This document shows positions 25,364-33,094 of a DNA stretch of 64,000 nucleotides, piece by piece. Every line of letters starts with the position of its first letter. Position 1 is the first letter of the stretch. The translations under genes and the position numbers were made by a program. The notes under the pieces are model-generated. The model was not told the DNA's origin. It ran no database searches and saw only the letters and a program-made list of their open reading frames with translations. The DNA is from Fibrobacterota bacterium (GTDB taxonomy: Bacteria; Fibrobacterota; Chitinivibrionia; Chitinivibrionales; Chitinispirillaceae): the NCBI GenBank assembly GCA_023436145.1, contig JAEZKP010000084.1:1-64000 (forward strand), in the 5' to 3' direction.

Positions 25364-27862
25364 ATGAAAAGCGACTATAATGACTGGTTCGAACAGACCT
25401 ATCCACAGCTTAGTAATTATGGGCTTTGGTTGCGAGGGGAGGAGCTTAATAGCTGCAGAGCTGAAGATTTTTCAGCATCAGAATTTAAGGTGTTGATAAG
25501 CAGGCTTTCTACATCCAGAGATACTACCGATTCCATTACTCATAAAATTCTATTCCAGATAGCAACCGCGATTCCCGGATCATTTGTCGATCTGGCATAC
25601 CTTCCTCCTCCCAGAGATTCAGAGCTTTTTGACCGTGATCAGATTCCCTGGATTCTTGGTACGACCACTAAAAGGGATGCAACTCAGTTTAATCTGATTG
25701 CTTTTTCCAACTCCATTATTCAGGAGTTGGTAAATATCGGGACCATGTTAAAAAAGAGCAATATACCTTTGAGTAAGAAGGAGCGACTCGACAGAACCGA
25801 TATACCATTGATAATTCTGGGAGGGGCAAATGCCCTTAATACTTCGCTTCTTCTGGGTGACGATCCGGTGGTGGATGGGATCTTTGCCGGGGAGGACCCG
25901 AAGCTTATTGAGCAGATTTTTACTATTGCCAGGGAGGTCGTATCTAACAAATCAAAAGCGGAGGTGTTGGAGAAACTCAATTCAATCCCGGGATTTTTCC
26001 AGCCTGATCAGAAAAGAAAGACAACCAAACATATTTCTTCCAGACTCTCTACTGAAGGGCTTTTATATAAGGCTCCGGTGTTCTATGAGGAGGAGCAGCC
26101 CTCAAGAGCAAAGCTTCAGATAAGTGAAGGGTGTCCCTGTTTTTGCAGTTTCTGTTTAGAGTCCTGGGCGCGTAAACCTTACCGGGAATTAAGCCATGGT
26201 GATCTTCTTGACCATGCTTCAAAGATGAAGGCATCGATGGGCCTTGACAGTGTAGAGCTTTACAGTTTTAATTTCAACATGCATGGTGAGTTTTATCCGC
26301 TATTATGGGATCTTCACTCCATATTTTCATCAGTAAGTATGAAAAGTCAGCGTTTTGATCTTATTGCAGAAAACTATGAACTGCCCCGGATCTTACATGC
26401 GGCTGCCAAAAGCAGTTTTACCTGTGGACTGGAGGGTATATCCTTCAGACTGCGTTCATATTTGCACAAAAGCCTCACAGAGAAAAATTTACATTCTGCA
26501 CTAAATCAGTTGTTAAGGACGCCTCTGAGGGAATTGAAAATTTTTCTTATTGCTACCGGGCTGGAAAATGAGCAGGACTTTGAAGATTTCAAGTCTCTGC
26601 TTTCCCGTATCAGTGAGATAATGGTATCTGCGGGGAGAAAACCCAGAATAATTTTCTCACTGACCCCTCTGGTCCGCTTCCCATTCACTCCTCTGGAGTT
26701 TGAAGCAGCACCAGACTTCTCAACTTACAAAAAGATAATAAATCAGATTGGGCGGCTGGTTAGATGCAGGGGATTTGAATTCAGGGTTTCATGCGATTTA
26801 CAGGAATATATCCTTTCACAGATTCTCAGCAGAGCGACTGCTCCTGCGGTTTGTGAAGCAGTGTTGCAGGCATGCACGCAGACCGGATTTGTTTATTATC
26901 AGGAGGTAAGTGATGAATTTCTGGAGTGTCTCAAAGGCAGGTTAATAGATAAGGGAGTCTGTTTTGATGATCTGCTGCGGGGGGTGAACTGGACTGAAAA
27001 ATCAAGAGTTCCTGTTGAGTTACCCCTTGATTGCGGATTCTTGTCTGTAATAAAAAATGAGTGTCTGGAATCTGTGGATCACGGTTATTGTATGGGAAAC
27101 TACGAGAAGGATGGGGAATGCCGGGGGTGTGGTGCATGCTCTGATGATTTGACCAGAAGCAAAATAACCTCTTCCCGGAGTAGAAGTTTCTATACACCTG
27201 AAAAACTCAGGGAAAGGGTTCTGACAAGTGCTCATGATACCGTTACCTTTAATTTTGAGGTGGAGATTCCATCAAACAGACGGGGAATTCCTCGAAAGAT
27301 CATTGCAATGGCTCTGGCCAAAAGCTTAATGAATTATGACAGGCGATTAGTTGAGGGATACAGGGGTTTTGGTGGTTCGACAGTACAGAATCGTTGGGGG
27401 TGGTCCTGGATCTGCGGATTTGACTGTCTTTCACTCAATTGGAACTCTTCTGGAATTTCTGTAATTGAGGAGGCATTTAAAAATCCGCAATTTCTGGAAA
27501 TTATCAACAGACAGCTTGACCAATGGTGTATCCTGAAAGGCCGTGGCGTTGTGGAGAGTAATACCATATTAAAACTTTCACTGCGTTCTCCTTATTATTT
27601 TGACAGCAGCAATTATTTCCGGGCGCATGCACTGAAATCCACAGTTATAAAGAGCAGTTCTGGTTCATATTGTCATAAATTCAGTTCCCAATCAATAAAG
27701 AAAAAGGTGATTGAGCATATGGAGACATTCCGGCAAGGGGATATGCATGGGGTGCTGATTTCACCATCTGAGAAATTTGAGCTTTACCAGTTTCTTAAAA
27801 GCTGCTTTAAGTGTCCCACCGATAAGGAGCTGGTGAGGATAGACATCTGTTGTCTGACATAG
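25364..27862 (+). CDS. Large radical SAM protein with B12-binding-like N-terminal region
   Basis: This 832-residue cytoplasmic protein carries CxxxCxxC at Cys257, 261 and 264 (EGCPCFCSFC, with an extra Cys259), so it should bind the SAM-cleaving iron-sulfur cluster. The N-terminal region has a Rossmann-like pattern (PLIILGGANALNTSLLLGDD, then DGIFAGED), as in B12-binding radical SAM proteins, but no DxHxxG cobalamin-base motif is seen. Near the C-terminus a Cys cluster (CMGNYEKDGECRGCGAC) suggests a second cluster or zinc site, followed by an alpha-beta tail (VEIPSNRRGIPRKIIAMALA) with possible similarity to DUF2344. The reaction is unknown. It is followed by a 44-residue peptide gene and a HELGHH protein gene on the same strand. 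Confidence 0.8.
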   Translation: MKSDYNDWFEQTYPQLSNYGLWLRGEELNSCRAEDFSASEFKVLISRLSTSRDTTDSITHKILFQIATAIPGSFVDLAYLPPPRDSELFDRDQIPWILGTTTKRDATQFNLIAFSNSIIQELVNIGTMLKKSNIPLSKKERLDRTDIPLIILGGANALNTSLLLGDDPVVDGIFAGEDPKLIEQIFTIAREVVSNKSKAEVLEKLNSIPGFFQPDQKRKTTKHISSRLSTEGLLYKAPVFYEEEQPSRAKLQISEGCPCFCSFCLESWARKPYRELSHGDLLDHASKMKASMGLDSVELYSFNFNMHGEFYPLLWDLHSIFSSVSMKSQRFDLIAENYELPRILHAAAKSSFTCGLEGISFRLRSYLHKSLTEKNLHSALNQLLRTPLRELKIFLIATGLENEQDFEDFKSLLSRISEIMVSAGRKPRIIFSLTPLVRFPFTPLEFEAAPDFSTYKKIINQIGRLVRCRGFEFRVSCDLQEYILSQILSRATAPAVCEAVLQACTQTGFVYYQEVSDEFLECLKGRLIDKGVCFDDLLRGVNWTEKSRVPVELPLDCGFLSVIKNECLESVDHGYCMGNYEKDGECRGCGACSDDLTRSKITSSRSRSFYTPEKLRERVLTSAHDTVTFNFEVEIPSNRRGIPRKIIAMALAKSLMNYDRRLVEGYRGFGGSTVQNRWGWSWICGFDCLSLNWNSSGISVIEEAFKNPQFLEIINRQLDQWCILKGRGVVESNTILKLSLRSPYYFDSSNYFRAHALKSTVIKSSSGSYCHKFSSQSIKKKVIEHMETFRQGDMHGVLISPSEKFELYQFLKSCFKCPTDKELVRIDICCLT

Positions 27863-27971
27863 AATAATGGTGTTAAACATTCACTGGATGTCCAGATCCT
27901 TACGTCTGAAAAAAAAGCTTGATGGATACAGTAGAGAGTTGTATGATTTGGAAAAAAAAAGGAGGCTTATC

Positions 27972-28106
27972 ATGAGTGGAGCAGTAAAGGTGGTGGTGAT
28001 GCGGGCTGGTTTGGTTTTCAGTGTTGTCAATGTTGTGAAATTTTTGTTTTTCAGGATATTTAGAAGAAAAACTATAGTAGAGAGGCTCAGAGTAGCCGGG
28101 TTATAA
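27972..28106 (+). CDS. 44-residue hydrophobic, basic peptide
   Basis: A strong ribosome binding site (AAGGAGG at 27958-27964) lies 7 bases before this ATG, which is why I choose it over an in-frame ATG at 27867 (79 residues). The peptide has a helix-forming hydrophobic core (VFSVVNVVKFLFFRIF) and a basic end (RRKTIVERLRVAGL). It lies between a radical SAM gene and a metalloprotease-like gene. It could be a membrane peptide or a modified-peptide precursor; no leader or core motif proves the latter. Confidence 0.5.
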   Translation: MSGAVKVVVMRAGLVFSVVNVVKFLFFRIFRRKTIVERLRVAGL

Positions 28107-28125
28107 AAAGAGGACTGGCCTCTCT
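28079..28125 (+). terminator. Possible hairpin after the 44-residue peptide gene
   Basis: AGAGAGGC at 28079-28086 and GCCTCTCT at 28118-28125 are perfect inverted copies, with a 31-base loop and no T-run. It may partly attenuate transcription into the next gene rather than end it. Confidence 0.25.
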
Positions 28126-28169
28126 GCAAAATTAATTCTGGTCTGTTGGTTGCTTTTAAAGTTGTATTA

Positions 28170-28751
28170 ATGGCATCAATAAGAATATGGAAACGACAAC
28201 TCTATACCAGAGAGAGCAGCAGAGATTTTCATGAGCTGGATTTTAAAGTTCACCAGGAGCTTTTAATCCGGCGTGAACCCCCTGGAAAAGGTTTTCACCA
28301 TTTTCTAACCAGAAAGATTGTCCGAAACTTCATTGAGTCTCTTCCGCAGTGGCCGCTTATTACCCGGGGGTTAGATTACATACTTCTGGCCAGGGGGGAG
28401 AAGGGATGTGATGGTTGGTATGACGGAAGGGTAGTAGCTATTAATGCCTGGGAGCAGGACAGTTGGCGTAGTGTGCCTGCCGATTATTATGACGAACACC
28501 AGGAGGTGCTCAGACGGCTCCATGTTGAAACGGTAAAATCCGGTCAGAATTACCTCTGTAAATTTAATCCATCCTCTGTAAGAGCTTTTCAGCTTCTTCA
28601 CGTTTTACTCCATGAGTTGGGACATCATTTCGATAAGATTAATACCCGGTCTCAGAGGGTTTCATCCAGGGGTGAGTTATACGCGGAAGCGTATGCCAGA
28701 AGTTATGAACAGATGATCTGGAAACGTTATGCAGAGTGGTTTGCACTCTAA
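28170..28751 (+). CDS. Zincin-like metalloprotease domain protein (HELGHH)
   Basis: This gives 193 residues from the ATG at 28170; a TTG at 28146 would add eight residues. The zinc-binding motif is LLHELGHHFD (147-156), with Glu residues downstream (GELYAEAYA, 168-176) placed suitably for a third ligand, as in gluzincins. There is no signal peptide, so it would be cytoplasmic. It follows the radical SAM and small-peptide genes on the same strand, which suggests but does not prove a shared task. No specific peptidase family is recognised. Confidence 0.65.
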   Translation: MASIRIWKRQLYTRESSRDFHELDFKVHQELLIRREPPGKGFHHFLTRKIVRNFIESLPQWPLITRGLDYILLARGEKGCDGWYDGRVVAINAWEQDSWRSVPADYYDEHQEVLRRLHVETVKSGQNYLCKFNPSSVRAFQLLHVLLHELGHHFDKINTRSQRVSSRGELYAEAYARSYEQMIWKRYAEWFAL

Positions 28752-28889
28752 TCCAGATAGCTATTACTTTCTCTTTTTACTGAGACTTTGGGGAAATTTT
28801 TACCGAAGTGGCACGTATTCACTTTCTTTAATAGATTCCAGCGATTGGGTATTTCATTTTACACCTGAAAAAAGCGGAGGTTTTTTTTT

Positions 28890-29441
28890 ATGCGAAAATC
28901 GCATTTGACATTTTCACTTCTTATGGTATTCCTTTCCGTTACGATCTTAGCGGCCAAGCCCTCAAAGATCGAAACCGTAAGGAATGTCGATCTGGATCGA
29001 TATACCGGTACCTGGTATGAGATTGCGCGTATGCCAAACAAACATGAGAAAGGTATGGTGGAGGTTACCTCTACGCTCAAGAAGGTAGGAAAGAATAGGT
29101 ATCAGCTTATCTCCAGTGGTTACAAGGGATCACGGGGGGGAAAGCAAAGCACCATTAGGGGGACGGTGGAAATACCGGACAGAAACAATACCGGGAATCT
29201 CAAACTGAAGGTATTTCTCTTTACTGTAGATTTTCAGATAATCGATATTGACCATAAAAACTACAATTATGCACTTGTCACTTCGGATGGGGGAAAGAAT
29301 CTGTGGATTTTCTGCAAGTCGCCGGTGATGGATTCCAGAGATTATGAGAAGATGATGGATTCGGCAAGGGACAAGGGCTTTGAGGTAGCCAGATTAGAGA
29401 GAGTTTCGCAGGAATCCAACAGCGCTTATGTCAAGCGATAG
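28890..29441 (+). CDS. Lipocalin family protein (Blc-like)
   Basis: This 183-residue exported protein has a signal peptide (MRKSHLTFSLLMVFLSVTILA). The lipocalin signature is clear: VDLDRYTGTWYEIARMPN with the GxW motif, and the third conserved region NYNYALVTSDGGKNLWIFCK. Bacterial lipocalins bind lipids such as lysophospholipids or fatty acids at the envelope. No lipobox Cys is seen, unlike Escherichia coli Blc, so it is probably periplasmic. GGAGG precedes the start. Its stop codon abuts the stop of the convergent SRPBCC gene with no bases between. Confidence 0.88.
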   Translation: MRKSHLTFSLLMVFLSVTILAAKPSKIETVRNVDLDRYTGTWYEIARMPNKHEKGMVEVTSTLKKVGKNRYQLISSGYKGSRGGKQSTIRGTVEIPDRNNTGNLKLKVFLFTVDFQIIDIDHKNYNYALVTSDGGKNLWIFCKSPVMDSRDYEKMMDSARDKGFEVARLERVSQESNSAYVKR

Positions 29442-30029
29442 TCAGTGGAGATAGGGGGCAGGGGGTTCATTTTTCTGATTGTCCCCTTTTTTATATTCTG
29501 TGGTGAAGCTTTTTCTGATGAGTGGACCGGTGCTGAGGCCTTCGGGAAGGTCATTGAGGTTTTCTTTGAAAAGTGTAAATGATTTTGCTTCCCAGGCTTG
29601 TTTGAATCTTCGCAGGTTATCTTCGATGGTAGTTTTAAACTCAGCTCCCATCATGAAGGGTTTGCTGTCCTGAAGCGGGGGAAAGAAGAAACGGAGTGCA
29701 AGCTGAATTTCCGTTTTATTGTTTTGTTGGGGGATGAATCTGACTGAGCCATCGTGGAGAAGATCTGCATTGTAAGAAGAGTGCCATGAGAAGTAATTGG
29801 GTGGATTCTCTTCGGTAATCTCCAGATCCCAGGAGAGTCTTTCGTTTTGTTCTTTGATGAAGGTGGTGAAGCGGAAGCGGTTTTGGTCGATTCTGATAAC
29901 CGATTCTGGAAAATCAAAGATTGTGGAGAAGTTGCGCACCTCTCTCCAGGTATTGTAAAGGGTTTCGCAGGAGTCGTTTACCGTTATAGTTGTTTGAATA
30001 GTGATATCTTCTTTTTCTCTTTGCGTCAT
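29442..30029 (-). CDS. SRPBCC (cyclase/dehydrase-like) protein
   Basis: This 195-residue soluble protein shows the START-like pattern IQTTITVNDSCETLYNTWRE followed by FPESVIRIDQNRFRFTT, SWDLEITEENPPNYFSWHS and the C-terminal long helix with FKTTIEDNLRRFKQAWEA. Such proteins hold hydrophobic ligands; the subgroup here is close to the polyketide cyclase/dehydrase type found in many bacteria without known function. The gene is divergent from the NucS-like gene (30179). Confidence 0.72.
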   Translation of the reverse strand: MTQREKEDITIQTTITVNDSCETLYNTWREVRNFSTIFDFPESVIRIDQNRFRFTTFIKEQNERLSWDLEITEENPPNYFSWHSSYNADLLHDGSVRFIPQQNNKTEIQLALRFFFPPLQDSKPFMMGAEFKTTIEDNLRRFKQAWEAKSFTLFKENLNDLPEGLSTGPLIRKSFTTEYKKGDNQKNEPPAPYLH

Positions 30030-30178
30030 TTTGTTTATCCTTCCTTGACTTTCATAGAAAGCAATATTATTGCCATTAAGAGAAATGCGCGAAGCTGGTG
30101 CTGGTCTCTTTTTTGCTTTTTGCTAAGCAGAGAGAAACTACGGATGCTTTTTCTGACAGTTGTGTGGAGGGGGTATTA

Positions 30179-30994
30179 ATGGAAACTCAACCAAAACCGT
30201 TTGTCTGGCAGATGGTGAAGGAGGCGGTAGAGGTGCATGGAAATAAATCTACTAATATCGCCATACGGGACTGGATTCTGGAGCATTATCCCGGTGTAAA
30301 TGTAAACACAATACAGAATACTATTATTATATGCACAGTCAATCACGAGTCCAGGGTTCATTACAAAGAGAATAACCGTCCCCGCCGCTGCAACGATTTA
30401 TACGATCTTCTTTATCGTCCGGCCAGCGGAAAGGTGGAAATGTACGACCCGCGGATTCATGGGGTATGGGAGATTGCACAGGACGAAAAAGGGGTGCTTC
30501 AGGTTAGGGAGGTGAGGGAGCGGGATGAACTTTCCAGAGAACAATTGACAGTAGGTAATGGTTGTATCGAAGCAAAACATCTGCGCAGCTATCTGGCTAA
30601 AAACCTGGAACTCGTTGAGGAGGGAATCGAGCTTTACGTAGATGTTTTTGGAAACGATGGGGTGGAGTACCCTACCGATTTCGGTCCCATCGATCTTCTC
30701 TGTGTCGATCGCAACGGCACCTATGTCATTATAGAAATTCTGGCTGATGGGATCGCCGATGCCAGCAGCGGCCAGTTATTAAAGCACAGAGCCTGGGTCA
30801 GACGTCATCTGGCATTTGGAAAACCCTTGCGCTCTTATCTGGTGGGCTCCACTATACCGGAAAACGTGCGCTATTCTCTGGCAGATCAAGAAGAGGTGTT
30901 TCTCAAAGAATATGATCTGAGTATCCGCTTGAAAGATATTCCCCAAATAACCGATCTGCAGCCTTCTGACACGACTTCAGTACAGATATTGTAA
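30179..30994 (+). CDS. NucS-like (DUF91-type) nuclease-fold protein with N-terminal winged-helix-like domain
   Basis: I use the ATG at 30179 (271 residues) because GGAGGGGG lies just upstream; a longer frame starts at 30098. Residues about 8-95 resemble the DNA-binding-like domain found beside restriction endonucleases (FVWQMVKEAVEVHGNKSTNI, RDWILEHYPGVN). Residues about 132-240 resemble the NucS/DUF91 endonuclease fold: LRSYLAKNLELVE, FGPIDLLCVDRNG with Asp172, and VIIEIL at 183-188. The usual E-x-K is here E-I-L, so the catalytic Lys appears lost. It may be a non-catalytic DNA-binding protein or use another residue. It is 11 bases upstream of the first NmrA-like gene. Confidence 0.65.
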   Translation: METQPKPFVWQMVKEAVEVHGNKSTNIAIRDWILEHYPGVNVNTIQNTIIICTVNHESRVHYKENNRPRRCNDLYDLLYRPASGKVEMYDPRIHGVWEIAQDEKGVLQVREVRERDELSREQLTVGNGCIEAKHLRSYLAKNLELVEEGIELYVDVFGNDGVEYPTDFGPIDLLCVDRNGTYVIIEILADGIADASSGQLLKHRAWVRRHLAFGKPLRSYLVGSTIPENVRYSLADQEEVFLKEYDLSIRLKDIPQITDLQPSDTTSVQIL

Positions 30995-31005
30995 AAGGAG
31001 AAATT

Positions 31006-31893
31006 ATGGCCCCTAATATTCTGGTCATGGGCGCATCAGGGCATGTCGGTGCAGAGCTGATAAACCGTCTTGCTCATACGGGTAACCATGTTCGCGCCGC
31101 AGTTCACGACCCTCTTAAACTCAATACCATGTTCGATTATCCTGGTATCGAAACGGTAGCTTTCGATTTTGATGACCGGGAGTCTATCGCTTCGGCTCTG
31201 CAGGCAATCACCAGTCTTTTTCTTATTGTCCCCGCATTGGAACATTTGACCTCTTTTGTGCAGAATCTGCTTACTACTCTTTCCACCAGCAGCTCTTCAG
31301 TCAAACATATCGGCTTTCTCTCACTTCTGGGTAGCGATGACCCCAAAGCCCCTCAGCTGGCTCAATGGTTTAACCAGGCTGAACTTCAGCTGAGAAATTC
31401 TAATGTTCCCTATACCATTTTACGTTCCAACTGTCTGATGCAGCATGTTCTTCAATACCTGCAGTCCGACTCCGCCATGATCTATCTTCCCGCAGCAGGA
31501 GGGAAGATAAGTTTTGTGGATGCAAGGGATGTGGCAGCGGTGGCTGCTGATCTTTTCATGCCCGGTGCTCATCATTTGAATAAAATCTATAATCTTACCG
31601 GCCCCCAGACCTATTCTATGTATCAGATTGCCGAGATGCTCTCCAGGGTGACCGGATTGCACATAGGGTATGTGGACAGTTCAAAGGAAAGTGCGGCCAA
31701 TGCTCTCAAAGGTAAAATTCCTGACTGGAGACTGAGTTACCTGTTGGAGTACCTTCAATACCTTTTCCAAGGTCCCGGTGCCACTGTCACTTCAACTATC
31801 GAGCAGATCGCTGGAATCGAACCGGTTTCCTTTATCGATTTTGCCAGAGACTATGCGCAGACGGTGCGCTCCATTCTGGCTCATCAGGTCTGA
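31006..31893 (+). CDS. NmrA-like NAD(P)-binding protein, paralogue 1
   Basis: This 295-residue atypical short-chain dehydrogenase has the N-terminal dinucleotide motif ILVMGASGHVGAEL (GxxGxxG) and the NmrA/azoreductase-like blocks PYTILRSNCLMQHVL, ISFVDARDVAAVAADLF and YNLTGPQTYSMYQIAEML. The family includes NAD(P)H quinone or azo-dye reductases and redox sensors. The classical YxxxK catalytic pair is not evident. An AAAGGAG ribosome binding site precedes the ATG. It is followed by a clear paralogue, so the pair arose by tandem duplication. Confidence 0.85.
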   Translation: MAPNILVMGASGHVGAELINRLAHTGNHVRAAVHDPLKLNTMFDYPGIETVAFDFDDRESIASALQAITSLFLIVPALEHLTSFVQNLLTTLSTSSSSVKHIGFLSLLGSDDPKAPQLAQWFNQAELQLRNSNVPYTILRSNCLMQHVLQYLQSDSAMIYLPAAGGKISFVDARDVAAVAADLFMPGAHHLNKIYNLTGPQTYSMYQIAEMLSRVTGLHIGYVDSSKESAANALKGKIPDWRLSYLLEYLQYLFQGPGATVTSTIEQIAGIEPVSFIDFARDYAQTVRSILAHQV

Positions 31894-31990
31894 ATTTCCG
31901 TAAGTGGTATCTACCCTCTTTTCCCAATAAGCCTTGACTAAAAGGCGTATTAATTAAAGAGGGAAGATTTTCTTTTCAGGGGGGGAAGTC

Positions 31991-32890
31991 ATGGCAGGGA
32001 ATATTTTAGTAACCGGTGCGACAGGGTTAGTTGGAACTGCTTTAATTAAAGAGCTCTATAAACGAAACAGAAAAGAGGTCAGAGCAGCTTTTCATACCGG
32101 CTCTGTCACCTCTATGCTCAAAACCTATTCCTCAGAACAGATAAGGCTGGAATTTGGTGATTTTTCCACCATCGACAGAGCTTTTCAAGGGATAACCTCC
32201 TTATTTCTGGTTACTCCCTTTGCCCGCGAGCAGGTGGAATTTGCTCGCAGGATGATAGACCGGGCATTGCTTTTTGGGGTTGACCATATAGTAAATCTCT
32301 CAATTTTAGGGGCACAGCAGGAACCTGGAACCCAGTTTACCCGCTGGCATCGCCGAATCGAAAAATATCTGGAAAATTGTGGAGTGGCCTACACCATTCT
32401 CAGGCCAAACATCTATATGCAGAATTTCCTGCGTTATGCTCAGCCTTCAGGTGGCTTTATCTATCTGCCTCTCAACAATGCCAAAGTCAGCTATATCGAT
32501 GTGGCGGATGTAGCGACCGTTGCAGCAGAGGTGATTATTGCAGGTAAACCGCATTATGCGCAAACCTATGAACTGACCGGCCCACAGGCTCTGACTGTAG
32601 ACGATGTTACTCATATTATATCCTCTGCAGTGGGCAGCCATATCGGCTACATTCCTATCTCCGAAGAAACAGCCTTACATATAATGGAGAGTCTTGGTAT
32701 ACCTGCGTGGAAAGCCAAAGGAATGCTTGAGCTTTATTCTATGCAGCGGGAAGGCAAAAACGAGATGGTGAGCTCAACTACAGAGACACTCTGCAACTGC
32801 AAACCGACCTCTTTTGAGGAGTTTGTTTATAAAAATGTCTCCACCTTCAAAGAGATCGTTCACCATGAACATCAAACCTATCCACATTAA
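31991..32890 (+). CDS. NmrA-like NAD(P)-binding protein, paralogue 2
   Basis: This 299-residue protein is similar throughout to its upstream neighbour: ILVTGATGLVGTALIKELY, AYTILRPNIYMQNFLRYAQP, VSYIDVADVATVAAEVI and YELTGPQALTVDDVTHIISS. A strong GGGGGGAA ribosome binding site precedes the ATG. The 97-base gap from the first copy allows its own promoter. The substrate is not known. Differences from paralogue 1 are spread over the whole length, indicating an old duplication. Confidence 0.85.
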   Translation: MAGNILVTGATGLVGTALIKELYKRNRKEVRAAFHTGSVTSMLKTYSSEQIRLEFGDFSTIDRAFQGITSLFLVTPFAREQVEFARRMIDRALLFGVDHIVNLSILGAQQEPGTQFTRWHRRIEKYLENCGVAYTILRPNIYMQNFLRYAQPSGGFIYLPLNNAKVSYIDVADVATVAAEVIIAGKPHYAQTYELTGPQALTVDDVTHIISSAVGSHIGYIPISEETALHIMESLGIPAWKAKGMLELYSMQREGKNEMVSSTTETLCNCKPTSFEEFVYKNVSTFKEIVHHEHQTYPH

Positions 32891-32979
32891 CAGAATAGAA
32901 GAAAAGGTATAAAGAAATGTTTTTCCACTTTCCGCGGGGCTGGCAAAATAGTATTTTAAAAATTTGCCATTCACTCTTA

Positions 32980-33067
32980 GCGGAAGTGGTGGAACTGGTA
33001 GACGCGCTAGATTCAGGTTCTAGTGGGTGTAACGCCTGTGGGGGTTCGAGTCCCCCCTTCCGCACCA
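32980..33067 (+). tRNA. tRNA-Leu (anticodon CAG)
   Basis: The acceptor stem GCGGAAG pairs with CTTCCGC and the discriminator A and CCA (33065-33067) are encoded. The D arm contains GGTGGAACTGGTAGACGCGC, the anticodon arm is CTAGA-TTCAGGT-TCTAG with anticodon CAG, a long variable arm (TGGGTGTAACGCCTGT) marks a class II tRNA, and the T arm is GGGGG-TTCGAGT-CCCCC. All features fit leucine tRNA. The mutL start codon lies only 27 bases beyond. Confidence 0.96.
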
Positions 33068-33094
33068 ATCTTCTTTTTTCGACCTCAAATAAAC

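Noticed and set aside
27867..27971. Longer start (79 residues) for the small peptide after the radical SAM gene
   Set aside because: The ATG at 27867 lacks a ribosome binding site while the internal ATG at 27972 has AAGGAGG at ideal spacing.
33023..33094. N-terminal extension of mutL through the tRNA
   Set aside because: The extension reads through tRNA-Leu; known MutL starts just before the conserved IAAGEVVERP block.
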